Part shown: one piece after another, positions 1 through 8,421 of the stretch
Layout of the letters: each line of letters begins with the position of its first letter
How positions within the stretch are numbered: position 1 is the stretch's first letter
Source: Bartonella sp. M0177
Lineage (GTDB): Bacteria > Pseudomonadota > Alphaproteobacteria > Rhizobiales > Rhizobiaceae
Reading direction: 5' to 3'
Length of the DNA: 64,000 bases
NCBI RefSeq assembly: GCF_016102285.1
Contig: NZ_JACFOY010000001.1
Coordinates: forward strand, 496,001 to 560,000
The notes under the pieces: generated by a model
The model's database searches: none
What the model saw: the letters and a program-made list of their open reading frames with translations, nothing else
What the model was told of the DNA's origin: nothing
Program-made: the position numbers and the translations under genes

Positions 1-229
1 TTATTGAAAAAGTATCCTGACCTTCAACAATTCCGGTTTTTTCTGAAAACAGAATTGGCTTGTAATAGGTTTTGTCCGGCATAGCCGCACCGAACGCCAT
101 GACCGGAACAGAAATGTGAAACGGGCTGAAATTTGCCATGACATAAATGGCAACAGTTTTCGGTATCCGGTTCAAAGTTCTATTTTCAGCGGTATCCATG
201 TTTTGCAGGCCGTGTGATAGCCGGTCCAT
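1..229 (-). CDS. Unrecognised protein, N-terminal 76 residues only
   Basis: An open frame starts with ATG at 229 and runs off the left edge without a stop, so only the N-terminus is visible. It begins five bases after the stop of the DegT aminotransferase gene and is probably the last visible member of that operon. The residues seen include KTVAIYVMANFSPFHISVPV; there is no signal peptide and no motif I recognise. The close spacing implies a role in the same pathway, but no function can be given. The start is chosen because it lies immediately behind the upstream stop. Confidence 0.6.
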   Translation of the reverse strand, partial: MDRLSHGLQNMDTAENRTLNRIPKTVAIYVMANFSPFHISVPVMAFGAAMPDKTYYKPILFSEKTGIVEGQDTFSI

Positions 230-234
230 TTCTT

Positions 235-1431
235 TCAAACAGACCTTGCAATGGTTGTAACAATCTTGTCAAACGTCTCGTCATCAAGCCACAGACTATT
301 TGATATGGTCAACATTCTTGCTGCAAAATCTCTGGCATTGGGCGTTGAAAAATGCGTGTTGAAATGAGGTTCAAGATAGGAATAATCCGGCAAAGCATGA
401 ACAAACAGGCGTGTCACGCCATAGGGTGAAGGCCATAAGGTTTCAAGTGCTTTGTCCCGTGCTTCTCTGCTTTTAAAAAGCACCATAATAAATGGCCAAA
501 TGGCCCCTTCATCATCAATGCCTTTAACAACCGTGATTGAGGGAATTTCCGCAAGCTTGTTGATGCGACGTTGCGCCTGTTTTTTTATGTCCTCTAAAAA
601 AGGTTTGAGCCTTGAAGCGGCATTTGCGCCTCTTTTCATTCTGAAACGGCTCACAAGATGAACGGGAATATCGTCATCAAAAACATCACCGACCGCTTCC
701 TCTATATTGCCGACGGCAAGTTCCTTGCGCCTCGGCACGCCATAGGCGAGTGATAAAAGCTCTGGACGATAGGCGATAGAATATCCCAACAATTCGCTTA
801 TGCGTTTAAGTTCAAAGAAAAAACGGGATTTTACTATTTTTTTGTGGGTTTCCTTTAATGCCAGACGGATTTCATCATTGGACGATGTCAAAAGGCCGCC
901 TTCATAAAGGGTAAGGCCCTTTCCGACGGCGAGACTGAAAAAAGCAATATCCCCCGTTTTGCCGGCCGCTGAACCAAGCGCCTGTGCCCCGTCTTCAATG
1001 ACATAAGCACCTTTTTTATGAGCCATTTGAACGCATTTTTTTACGTCTGCCAATTGGCCGCCAATATGGGTCGGAATAACAGCCAGTGTTTTTTCGTCGA
1101 TCAGTTTGTCGAGGCAATCAAAATCGAAATCGAAACTGTTTTTTGCTGTATCGCAGAGTTTTACTGTCAAATTGCAATGGGCAATGGCAAGCACAACGAG
1201 AGGGCAATTATAAGCCGGTATGATAACGTCTCTGCGCCCTTCGTTCCTGGGCATATTTGCCAGAGTTTGAAGGGCAACAATGAGCGAAGCCGTGCCGGAA
1301 CATTCCAGAATAAGCGGCGGCAAATCGAACAATTCGCTTAAATTGGAGCAGAGTTCTTTTTTTGTTGGCAACCAATCATGCCAAACCATAGGGAGACCGG
1401 CGGTTGGTGGAATTTCGCCTTGTCTCGTCAT
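235..1431 (-). CDS. DegT/DnrJ/EryC1/StrS-type PLP aminotransferase
   Basis: A 398-residue fold-type I PLP enzyme. The cofactor-binding acidic motif VIEDGAQALG lies at 144-153. The segment FFSLAVGKGLTLYEGG at 164-179 places the Schiff-base lysine at K171. Family members usually transaminate sugar-nucleotide or cyclitol ketones, for example in ArnB-type lipid A modification. The N-terminus is shorter than in typical sugar aminotransferases and the substrate is unknown. The gene starts two bases after the stop of an EmrE-like subunit gene. That linkage resembles arn-type loci, where aminosugar synthesis and lipid flipping are encoded together. Family assignment is firm; substrate is open. Confidence 0.88.
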   Translation of the reverse strand: MTRQGEIPPTAGLPMVWHDWLPTKKELCSNLSELFDLPPLILECSGTASLIVALQTLANMPRNEGRRDVIIPAYNCPLVVLAIAHCNLTVKLCDTAKNSFDFDFDCLDKLIDEKTLAVIPTHIGGQLADVKKCVQMAHKKGAYVIEDGAQALGSAAGKTGDIAFFSLAVGKGLTLYEGGLLTSSNDEIRLALKETHKKIVKSRFFFELKRISELLGYSIAYRPELLSLAYGVPRRKELAVGNIEEAVGDVFDDDIPVHLVSRFRMKRGANAASRLKPFLEDIKKQAQRRINKLAEIPSITVVKGIDDEGAIWPFIMVLFKSREARDKALETLWPSPYGVTRLFVHALPDYSYLEPHFNTHFSTPNARDFAARMLTISNSLWLDDETFDKIVTTIARSV

Positions 1432-1433
1432 TG

Positions 1434-1829
1434 TCAGGATTTCTCGTTTTCTTTTTTGATGACATCACGTTCGGCAAATGCAAGGCAGACAATGCCCGCA
1501 ACAATAAACAGCGCACCGGCAAAATGTGCCAATGAAATTGTTTCGCCGAATATCAGAACGGAAGCAATCATGACAGTGACGACTTCAAGATGCGACGCCG
1601 CAAATGCCGGACCTACCGGTGCGCGTCTTAAAAGCGTCATCCATGTGAAGAATGCCCCGACATAGCCGAGAATGGCAAAATAGACAAAAGGATGGGAAAA
1701 AATACGGTATAACCATCCGAAGCTTGCTTCCAAGGGCAGGGCGGCGGTTGCTGAAAGCTTGAAGCTGATCTGTCCGAGCGTGTCGAACATCATCAAAAAG
1801 AAAAAGCCCAGAATATAGAAGCGACGCAT
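1434..1829 (-). CDS. EmrE/ArnF-like small membrane transporter subunit B
   Basis: A 131-residue, very hydrophobic protein with four predicted membrane helices, as in the EamA/SMR (drug/metabolite transporter) superfamily. Typical features are GQISFKLSA near the N-terminus and VLIFGETISLAHFAGALFIV near the C-terminus. Its ATG overlaps the stop of the preceding paralogue by one base (TAATG), so translation is probably coupled. Two consecutive half-size subunits recall heterodimeric ArnE/ArnF, which flips undecaprenyl-linked aminoarabinose. This pair lies directly before an aminotransferase, so export of an aminated lipid or metabolite is a reasonable inference. Confidence 0.82.
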   Translation of the reverse strand: MRRFYILGFFFLMMFDTLGQISFKLSATAALPLEASFGWLYRIFSHPFVYFAILGYVGAFFTWMTLLRRAPVGPAFAASHLEVVTVMIASVLIFGETISLAHFAGALFIVAGIVCLAFAERDVIKKENEKS

Positions 1830-2197
1830 TAAAAAGCTCCCACAATAGCAACACCAATGGCAACAAAGCTGATGCCGAGAACCCGCATAGAGGTGAGTTT
1901 TTCATCAAAAAACAGCCGCCCCAATACCATAATGACAATGATATTGATTGAGCCGAGCAATATGCCTTCCGAAAGCGGAACCAATGTTAAAAATGCCATC
2001 CATAGCAAAAATTCGGCGACATAGGATATGATGCCGAGCCATAATAAGGGTTGGCGGAAAAGTGCTATCCAATATTGGAAAAGCGACTGCGGTTTGTTTT
2101 CCTCGTCCGGTTCTGTGGCGGCACCTTTGAAGGCAAGCTGGCCGACAGTGTCACAAACAATATTTCCAAACCATACCAGAAAAATCAGCCAACTCAT
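1829..2197 (-). CDS. EmrE/ArnE-like small membrane transporter subunit A
   Basis: A 122-residue membrane protein with four predicted helices, similar in design to the next gene. It has VGQLAFKGAA after helix 1 and LFFDEKLTSMRVLGISFVAI in the last third, which matches the conserved E-(K)-x5-G-x3 pattern of EamA/SMR proteins. I chose ATG 2197, which opens straight into a membrane helix two bases after the hydrolase stop. A longer frame from 2260 would overlap the hydrolase and add a non-conserved tail. It probably forms a heterodimer with the product of 1434-1829. Confidence 0.8.
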   Translation of the reverse strand: MSWLIFLVWFGNIVCDTVGQLAFKGAATEPDEENKPQSLFQYWIALFRQPLLWLGIISYVAEFLLWMAFLTLVPLSEGILLGSINIIVIMVLGRLFFDEKLTSMRVLGISFVAIGVAIVGAF

Positions 2198-2199
2198 TG

Positions 2200-3066
2200 T
2201 CAGGCTATCTCGCGAATAAACGGGTTTACAGGAGGGGGTACCAATTGATCTTTTGTGCATAAGGCACCAAAGAAATCGGCACTTTCCTGAATGACTTTTT
2301 TACGGTCACGGTCAATTGTTATCATATGGTAGCTGTTCTCCAATGGTATCATCTTGACGGGGCCTGAAACCGAACGGGCAACAAGTCCCGAATTTGTTTC
2401 CATATTGGCAATGTCATCATGGTTTGAATGCATGATAAGGCAGGGAGCTTTTATATCATGCAATTGTGTCTCGGTTTGTTTTGCAAGTTCTTGCATCTCG
2501 GCAAGTGAACCGAGCGGATTTCCCGCAAGTCCACCTTTGGCACTATCGCCTGAAAGCATGCTTTCGGAAATGGTTTTGCGTATCCGCTCGTCTTTCAAGC
2601 CATAAGGCGGCCGTTCGATAAACACACTTTTCTGGAAAATGCCAAGCGCTTTGAACCATTTCAACAAAAATACAGAGCGCTGGATATAGCGCGGGATCGA
2701 CCAGCCGTCATAAACGAATGTCGGACCGTAGACGCCGACACCTTTTACATTTTCAGGATGATCTGCGGTATATTTGAGTGCCAGAACCGCACCCATAGAA
2801 AGTCCGCCGACAAACATTGTATCAACATGTTCTGAAAGACGTTCTGCCGCACGTATGACACTATCATACCAATCATGCCAGCTTGTCGCGAGCAGGTCAT
2901 TTTCATCACCGCAATGGCCTGCAAGCTGCATCCCGTAAACAGTAAAACCGTGCTTATGCAAACCTTTGCCCAGAATTTGCATTTCGGCCGGTGTACCTGT
3001 CAAACCATGAATTAGAAGAACGCCAGCCCGACCACCTTTATAGAAAAAGCTGACATCGGTAATCAT
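2200..3066 (-). CDS. Alpha/beta hydrolase, carboxylesterase/monoacylglycerol lipase type
   Basis: A 288-residue serine hydrolase. The oxyanion-loop motif LLIHGLTGTP is at 17-26 and the nucleophile elbow GLSMG places the catalytic serine at S90. A C-terminal aspartate (HSNHDDIA) and histidine (NSYHMITIDRD) complete the triad. Relatives cleave short-chain esters or monoacylglycerols. The ATG overlaps the HAD phosphatase stop by four bases (ATGA), so the two are translationally coupled. It could trim or load an acyl group on the product of this locus. Substrate is not visible. Confidence 0.85.
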   Translation of the reverse strand: MITDVSFFYKGGRAGVLLIHGLTGTPAEMQILGKGLHKHGFTVYGMQLAGHCGDENDLLATSWHDWYDSVIRAAERLSEHVDTMFVGGLSMGAVLALKYTADHPENVKGVGVYGPTFVYDGWSIPRYIQRSVFLLKWFKALGIFQKSVFIERPPYGLKDERIRKTISESMLSGDSAKGGLAGNPLGSLAEMQELAKQTETQLHDIKAPCLIMHSNHDDIANMETNSGLVARSVSGPVKMIPLENSYHMITIDRDRKKVIQESADFFGALCTKDQLVPPPVNPFIREIA

Positions 3067-3791
3067 GAAGCCACCCTTTCGCGGGCTTTTTCCGGCAGTT
3101 GCAATTTGTGCCAGATTTGCATAATTTCGGCGAAGTTATCGACCTTGATGTGGTCAATGCTGTTTGCCGCACAATAATCGGCAAGTTTTCCTTTGGCGAG
3201 TACAAGATCGGCTTTCCCGGCCGCACAGAAATCCGACGTACCATCGCCGATATAAAGGGTAAATCCGTTACCCGCATTGGCAAAATGGCGGCATTTGCAA
3301 TTGCCGGCAGGGCAAGCAATATTTTTGTAGGGAAATTGTAACTGCCAATTATTGTTGCCGGCATAAAGAAGGCGATTTGCGAAGACCTTGACGTTTTCGA
3401 GACCATAACGTTTCAAAATCGTGCGGATACTATAATCAAGCCCGTCGCTCAAAATGGCAATATCGACACCTTGCTCGTCAAGCAAGCGGACAAAATCCGG
3501 AAAAGCGGGGTCGATTTTCATTTCATCAAGACATTTTTTGAGCTCGGCAGGAGAGGCCTTGATAAGCGCAATCTGTCTCATCATGCATTCACGTGCACCG
3601 ATTTTGCCCGAAAGCCAATCCTGTTCGATTGATTCCCAGTTTGGAGATGCAAATCTTTCCAAAAGAACGTCTGTAACGTCATTATCGGCAATTGTGCCGT
3701 CGAAATCGACAAAGACGCGGGAAAATATGAGCCCTTGTGAGAATACGGGAGCGCTCAAAGCTTGAAAAGCATTCGGGAACGTTCTTGTCAT
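3063..3791 (-). CDS. HAD-IB phosphatase, MtnX/PHOSPHO1-like
   Basis: A 242-residue HAD-superfamily phosphatase. Motif I VFVDFDGTIADND (near 33-45) supplies the aspartate nucleophile and acid/base, motif II is the serine in ILSDGLD, and motif IV is GDGTSDFCAA. The C1-type cap and the cysteine cluster CPAGNCKC (near 166-173) resemble MtnX-like and phosphocholine/phosphoethanolamine phosphatases. I prefer ATG 3791; a TTG at 3809 with poor spacing would add six residues. It is the first gene of the tightly spaced minus-strand operon and is divergent from the two-component regulator gene. Confidence 0.82.
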   Translation of the reverse strand: MTRTFPNAFQALSAPVFSQGLIFSRVFVDFDGTIADNDVTDVLLERFASPNWESIEQDWLSGKIGARECMMRQIALIKASPAELKKCLDEMKIDPAFPDFVRLLDEQGVDIAILSDGLDYSIRTILKRYGLENVKVFANRLLYAGNNNWQLQFPYKNIACPAGNCKCRHFANAGNGFTLYIGDGTSDFCAAGKADLVLAKGKLADYCAANSIDHIKVDNFAEIMQIWHKLQLPEKARERVAS

Positions 3792-3926
3792 ATTCGTCTT
3801 AATCTCCAATAGAAGCCATAAACTGGAATTTGGTCAGCTTGATACATAGCGACCTTTTACCTATAAACAATAAAGACGAATATGCGTTCTTTGTTGCATT
3901 TCTGTAACCGGAAAAGAAAGACCTGC

Positions 3927-4655
3927 ATGAACAAGAAAATTCTTATAATAGAAGATGATACAAGGCTTGCCGAACTTGTTGCCAATTATCTGAAGCGACA
4001 GAACTATGATGTAGAGGTGCATCCTCGCGGCGATACAGCCGAAGAGGTCATCAAACAATTGCTGCCTGATCTCGTTATTCTTGATGTCATGCTGCCTGGA
4101 AAATCCGGTTTCGATGTCTGCCGTGATGTGCGACCTTTCTATAAAGGCCCGATATTGATTATGACGGCAAGCGAAGATGACATTGACGAAATTATCGGAT
4201 TGGAACTTGGTGCCGACGACTATATGTCAAAGCCGGTCGAACCACGCCGTTTGCTTGCCCATATAAGGGCACTTCTAAGGCGCAAAGAAAGCGAAACTGT
4301 CGACGAAAGCCATCCGGAAAGCGAAACATCACCTTCATCGCGCACGAAACTTGTTTTCGGCAATCTTGTTATAGACAAAGATAACCGCGCCGTTCTGATT
4401 GATAATAAACCGGTTGATTTTACCACTGCCGAATTCGATCTTTTGTGGCTCCTTGCAAGCCATGCCGGTCAAATATTATCCCGCGACGATATATTGAATG
4501 CTTTGCGTGGTATCGAGTTTGACGGGCTCGATCGGTCGATTGATGCACGCATTTCAAGGCTTCGCCGCCGTCTCGGTGATGACCTTGAAAATCCGCGTTT
4601 TATCAAAACCGTGCGCGCCAAAGGATATCTTTTCCTGCAATGGGAAGGCGAATAA
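3927..4655 (+). CDS. OmpR/RstA-type response regulator
   Basis: A 242-residue regulator with an N-terminal receiver domain: acidic pair E9-D10-D11, phospho-acceptor D53 in LVILDVMLPG, and the conserved threonine and lysine in LIMTAS and YMSKPVEP. A C-terminal winged helix (TTAEFDLLWLLASHAGQILS, then DRSIDARISRLRRRL) follows. ATG 3927 has gaaaagaaag upstream at suitable spacing; the in-frame ATG at 3882 adds a tail not typical of the family. It is followed by a sensor kinase gene and divides the two halves of the putative biosynthetic locus, which it may control. Confidence 0.92.
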   Translation: MNKKILIIEDDTRLAELVANYLKRQNYDVEVHPRGDTAEEVIKQLLPDLVILDVMLPGKSGFDVCRDVRPFYKGPILIMTASEDDIDEIIGLELGADDYMSKPVEPRRLLAHIRALLRRKESETVDESHPESETSPSSRTKLVFGNLVIDKDNRAVLIDNKPVDFTTAEFDLLWLLASHAGQILSRDDILNALRGIEFDGLDRSIDARISRLRRRLGDDLENPRFIKTVRAKGYLFLQWEGE

Positions 4656-4841
4656 GAAAATAGGCTGAAGCTGTTGCCAAGAACGGGGGAGCTCGCCCGA
4701 ATAAAAATGATAGCAGGAAGCAGAAAACAAATTGGCATAAAAGCGGCTAATGATTTAAAAAGCGGATAATCGGGCTATAAGTTTCGGGGAAAATAAACAG
4801 AAATACGCGAAAAATCGCAATTCCATGTTTGGTAAAACATT

Positions 4842-6191
4842 ATGACAAACGAAGAACACAATGGAGTACGAAAGAGCCGTCGCCGTATGGTCATTTTACG
4901 CTCGATCAGTGTGCTTCTCATTCTGTTCTTTTTGCAAGGTGGTGTCGCTTACGGCACTTTACAATTGTTCCTCGCTTTGCCTGCCAATTGGACGGGCATC
5001 ATTGATGACGCGGATATAGAACGCGATGCCCATCAAGGCACTGTCTATATGATTGATCAGGCAATTGCGAGCGAGCCGATGAAGAATCCTGCGGACGTGC
5101 TTCAGGAGCTACAACCGCATTTTCATTTCCGCCTCGCTTATATCGACAAGCCCGACCATTTTTCCGATGATGTGAAAGAGCAATTGAAATCTTATGATCT
5201 CGCTTATGACGACGAAGATGATCATATCTATGCCAAATTGCAATCAGGCGGATACCTCAAGCTTGGCCCTCTGGTTACGACCGACATTAATGATGCCAAT
5301 GCCAGCGCAATTTTCATTCTTCTGGCATTGCTCACAATCGTCAACGCTTTGCTGTTTTTTGCCATTTTATATTTTGCTTTTTCCACATTGTGGCGCGAAG
5401 CGCGAGCCATCAGACTGACAGCCAATGCGCTTGGCGAAGGAAATTTGACAGCACGTGTTCCGAAAATTCGCAGTGAACCGTTAAAAATGATCGGCCATGT
5501 TATCAATGATATGGCAACCCGTCTTGAACTCCTCGTTGGTCACAGCCGCACCATGATGCATGCTATGGCGCATGAATTCCGCACACCTCTTGCCCGCTTG
5601 CGCTTTGGCTTGAGCATGTTGGAAGATTCCGACCCGTCGGAAAAAAAGAAACTTTATGCCGGAATTGACAAGGATATAGACGAACTTGAACAACTGATAA
5701 AAATATCGCTCGATTATTTCCGCATGAACAACAAAAACATGCCGACAAAGCTTGAAAATGTCCATATCAAGCGTTGGGCAGAAAACATCATTGACGATCT
5801 GTCATTGTTGAAGCCGAAGGGATTTGAAGTCAGTTATAATATCGCCAATGTTGATAGTTTTATTGACCCGAAATTGGCTGCAATGGCGTTTCGCAATATC
5901 ATTCTGAATGCCTTCAAATATGCCCGTTCAAAGGTTTATATCCATGTTTATAAACAGGATGATGCGCTGATTTTCGAATTCGATGATGACGGTCCGGGCG
6001 TGGCAGAAAACGTCAGAGAAGAAATATTCTCGCCTTTTTTCAGGCTTGATAATGATAAATCCGGTTCACATGAAGGATATGGCGTTGGCCTTTCTTTCGT
6101 GCGTGCTATTGCCGAGCTCCACCATGGTTCGGCTTTTGTCCTTTCAAGCCGCTTGGGAGGCGCACGTTTTGTCATGCGCTTCGGTCTTTAG
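4842..6191 (+). CDS. RstB-like membrane sensor histidine kinase
   Basis: A 449-residue kinase. TM1 is at about 19-43 and a periplasmic sensor region at about 45-152 is rich in Asp and Glu. TM2 is at about 153-180, followed by HAMP (about 181-233) and the dimerisation box MAHEFRTPLARLR with phospho-acceptor H244. N, G1 and G2 boxes of the HATPase domain appear as NIILNAFKYA, DDGPG and GYGVGLSF. It lies 186 bases after the regulator gene on the same strand. The acidic sensor could respond to cations or cationic peptides, as PhoQ does, but that is inference. Confidence 0.9.
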   Translation: MTNEEHNGVRKSRRRMVILRSISVLLILFFLQGGVAYGTLQLFLALPANWTGIIDDADIERDAHQGTVYMIDQAIASEPMKNPADVLQELQPHFHFRLAYIDKPDHFSDDVKEQLKSYDLAYDDEDDHIYAKLQSGGYLKLGPLVTTDINDANASAIFILLALLTIVNALLFFAILYFAFSTLWREARAIRLTANALGEGNLTARVPKIRSEPLKMIGHVINDMATRLELLVGHSRTMMHAMAHEFRTPLARLRFGLSMLEDSDPSEKKKLYAGIDKDIDELEQLIKISLDYFRMNNKNMPTKLENVHIKRWAENIIDDLSLLKPKGFEVSYNIANVDSFIDPKLAAMAFRNIILNAFKYARSKVYIHVYKQDDALIFEFDDDGPGVAENVREEIFSPFFRLDNDKSGSHEGYGVGLSFVRAIAELHHGSAFVLSSRLGGARFVMRFGL

Positions 6192-6229
6192 GGCGGGAAA
6201 AATACGGCTTTCTTGAAAAAATACGCTTT

Positions 6230-7105
6230 TTAAAGATAAGCGGAAAGCGTTTCAATGAGTTTGCTATTCAACTCATGCTGTTCTTTTTGCCACTTTTTAA
6301 CGAGTTCGTCGGAAACGCTTGTTTGCCCGTCAAGTCTACTTAAAAGACTTTTCCAGAAACTGTGATAAGTGTAATTGGAAACCTCTCCGGTAATATCACA
6401 GGCTTCAAGTCGGGAACCGATATTGGTGATAAGGTCGGTCAAATGCCGCGGCTCCATCTCGCCTTGATCCCAATTGGTATGGATAAATTGAGGAGAAAGG
6501 GCATCCTTGTCGATCGAGAGATAGACGGGAAGATTTTCTTTATAAATGCTGCTGATGAAAGCCGACATCATGTCATCAACATTGGCAAATGTCTGGAAAG
6601 CATTTTTCAAGCCTAGAATATTTGCCCAGCTCACATCCACTTTTGTCGACCAATAGGTCAATTTGTTGGACATAAGCGGTTTCAAGCGGTTTTCGACGGC
6701 ATGTTTGACACCAATATCGCCGGAGGTAATGCCGACAACGTGAACATGGTCGACAAACGGCAAAGAAGCAGCATGGCTGATCCATGAACCACAATGGATA
6801 CCGAAAGGATAACGCATATTGTCGGGATGGTTATCAATCACAATGAGCGTTAAGGGTTCTTGTTTTAGATGTTTGTGACAATGTTTTATCAATAACTGGC
6901 TGACATGGTGATAATCGCCACTTCCAAGAAATACCGGTCCATAAGTTTCCGGCATTTGTTTTTCAAGTTCCATTTCGAGCTTACGAAAATTGCCAAAAGT
7001 CGTGGCGTAACGGATACGGTCTTGCCACCCGCTCAAATCGATATTGATGGAACTGTCGAATGTTCCCACACTATTATCAAAATCGAGGACAACCGGATTT
7101 TTCAT
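6230..7105 (-). CDS. Arginase/ureohydrolase-fold metallohydrolase
   Basis: A 291-residue protein that keeps the dimanganese ligand pattern of arginases and agmatinases in divergent form: GSGDYHH (61-67) for the first histidine, VIDNHPDN (89-96) for D-x-H-x-D at D91, H93 and D95, SIDKDAL (197-203) for D-x-D, and TGEVSNY with E241. The substrate-specificity loop differs, so the substrate may be another guanidino or amide compound. Its ATG overlaps the stop of the acyltransferase gene by one base. No arginine catabolism genes are nearby; the neighbours suggest a step in a biosynthetic route. Confidence 0.75.
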   Translation of the reverse strand: MKNPVVLDFDNSVGTFDSSINIDLSGWQDRIRYATTFGNFRKLEMELEKQMPETYGPVFLGSGDYHHVSQLLIKHCHKHLKQEPLTLIVIDNHPDNMRYPFGIHCGSWISHAASLPFVDHVHVVGITSGDIGVKHAVENRLKPLMSNKLTYWSTKVDVSWANILGLKNAFQTFANVDDMMSAFISSIYKENLPVYLSIDKDALSPQFIHTNWDQGEMEPRHLTDLITNIGSRLEACDITGEVSNYTYHSFWKSLLSRLDGQTSVSDELVKKWQKEQHELNSKLIETLSAYL

Positions 7106-8202
7106 CAGTTTTGCTCTCCTTGAAGTTCAAGATGGGCATCACTTTCAAAATGATGCCGGAAGTGCTTCAATATCCCTCGCAATAAAGGATTGCGAATATA
7201 GACAGCATGGCGTGTGTAAACGAATTTTGCGCCAAGATAGGCTTTGATTTCAGGGTCGGTCCAACCGGCAACATAATATTTGAAACCGTTGAGGCGGGCA
7301 TATTCAAGATTGAAAAACCAGCTTATGAAATAAAGATTATTGTCGGTTGCAAGCGGGTAATCGAAGCCAATATATTTATCGACAAGCATGTCTTTATAGG
7401 CAAAACAGATATTGTAACCGATGAGCTTGCCACTTCTTTTATAGACAATAACGCGCAGGCTTTCGTCGTCCGTATGTAACAAATCGTAGAAAAACTCTTC
7501 ACTCAAAAGATCGAAATGGATTTCGCTCTGTTGAAAAACCTGTAAATATAGCTGGTAGAAGTGTTTGATCACCTCGTCACTTTGAAGATAAGGCGAGCTG
7601 GCGGTTAAAACATCAATTTCCAGATTTTCCATGGCGCGGAGTTTCCGGCGAAAATCCTTGCGACGATTTTTAGAAAAACGGGAAAGAAAATCATCCTGTG
7701 AAGAATAATCGACAGGCACATAGGCAAGCGCTTGACCGGCAACAGAAATAAAGCCCGCCTGTTCCAATTTTGCAAGAAAATCGGCAGTTTTTCTCGCGTC
7801 TTCATCGGATATAAGAGGCGAAGGGGCAGGCAAATCTTTAACAATAACAAGCGGGTAATTTTTGCCTTCTTTTTCTTTCAAAAAAAGTGCAGCTTGAGTT
7901 GCATTGAAAGGTGTGGGCAGAGGGGAAAATTCCGAGACAGTTGTGCCGACAAACAATGTTTTATATTTCAACAGCCGTGACCAAAATTTATAGAACGGGA
8001 TTTTTTTCAAACGCTTTTGATCTTCATTATCCATTGTTGTTGTGAGATCAAAGAGAGCTGAAAAAACCGGAAGTCCGACCTCGGAAATATCGGCTTTGAA
8101 ATCAACAGGCGGGTGGCGCAAAAAATCGCTTAAAAGATAATCGGGTTCAAGCTTGTTTGACCAAGCTTTAATGGAGTTGTCTATCTCTTTTCGATTGTCC
8201 AT
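7105..8202 (-). CDS. GNAT/FemAB-like acyltransferase (BioF2-like domain)
   Basis: A 365-residue protein. The C-terminal half reads like a GNAT/FemAB acyltransferase domain: SKNRRKDFRRKLRAMENLEI, a central core ending LRVIVYKRSGKLIGYNICFA, then DKYIGFDYPLA and WTDPEIKAYLGAKFV. Relatives transfer acyl or aminoacyl groups to amines in cell-wall or lipid synthesis. The N-terminal third is not recognised. It is translationally coupled to the arginase-fold gene downstream, and together they may modify an amine-bearing product made by the aminotransferase encoded upstream. The acceptor is unknown. Confidence 0.65.
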   Translation of the reverse strand: MDNRKEIDNSIKAWSNKLEPDYLLSDFLRHPPVDFKADISEVGLPVFSALFDLTTTMDNEDQKRLKKIPFYKFWSRLLKYKTLFVGTTVSEFSPLPTPFNATQAALFLKEKEGKNYPLVIVKDLPAPSPLISDEDARKTADFLAKLEQAGFISVAGQALAYVPVDYSSQDDFLSRFSKNRRKDFRRKLRAMENLEIDVLTASSPYLQSDEVIKHFYQLYLQVFQQSEIHFDLLSEEFFYDLLHTDDESLRVIVYKRSGKLIGYNICFAYKDMLVDKYIGFDYPLATDNNLYFISWFFNLEYARLNGFKYYVAGWTDPEIKAYLGAKFVYTRHAVYIRNPLLRGILKHFRHHFESDAHLELQGEQN

Positions 8203-8351
8203 ATTTCGCCGGTTTACCCATCAAATGTTTTGAAAGAAGCGGATTGAAATTCGCTTGTGCGTCTTCACCTCGTACAGAACTGACTATCAGCACGCTTTAT
8301 AAAAAGCCTGGAATTTCAAAAATTGCGAAGCAACATTTTAGAAAACACTGC

Positions 8352-8411
8352 GAAGGGGAAAACTTTTCCCCTTCACAAAAGGGGTTTTCCAGACCGGAAT
8401 TAAAACCGGTC
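8352..8411 (-). terminator. Double hairpin terminator after the class III aminotransferase
   Basis: Two adjacent inverted repeats follow the aminotransferase stop on the minus strand. The first pairs 8392-8397 with 8406-8411 (gaccgg/ccggtc). The second is a perfect 11-bp stem at 8352-8362 and 8364-8374 (gaaggggaaaa/ttttccccttc) with a one-base centre. The A/T-rich arms supply U tracts in the RNA. This probably separates the aminotransferase transcript from the acyltransferase gene. Confidence 0.65.
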
Positions 8412-8421
8412 CGGCATCATT

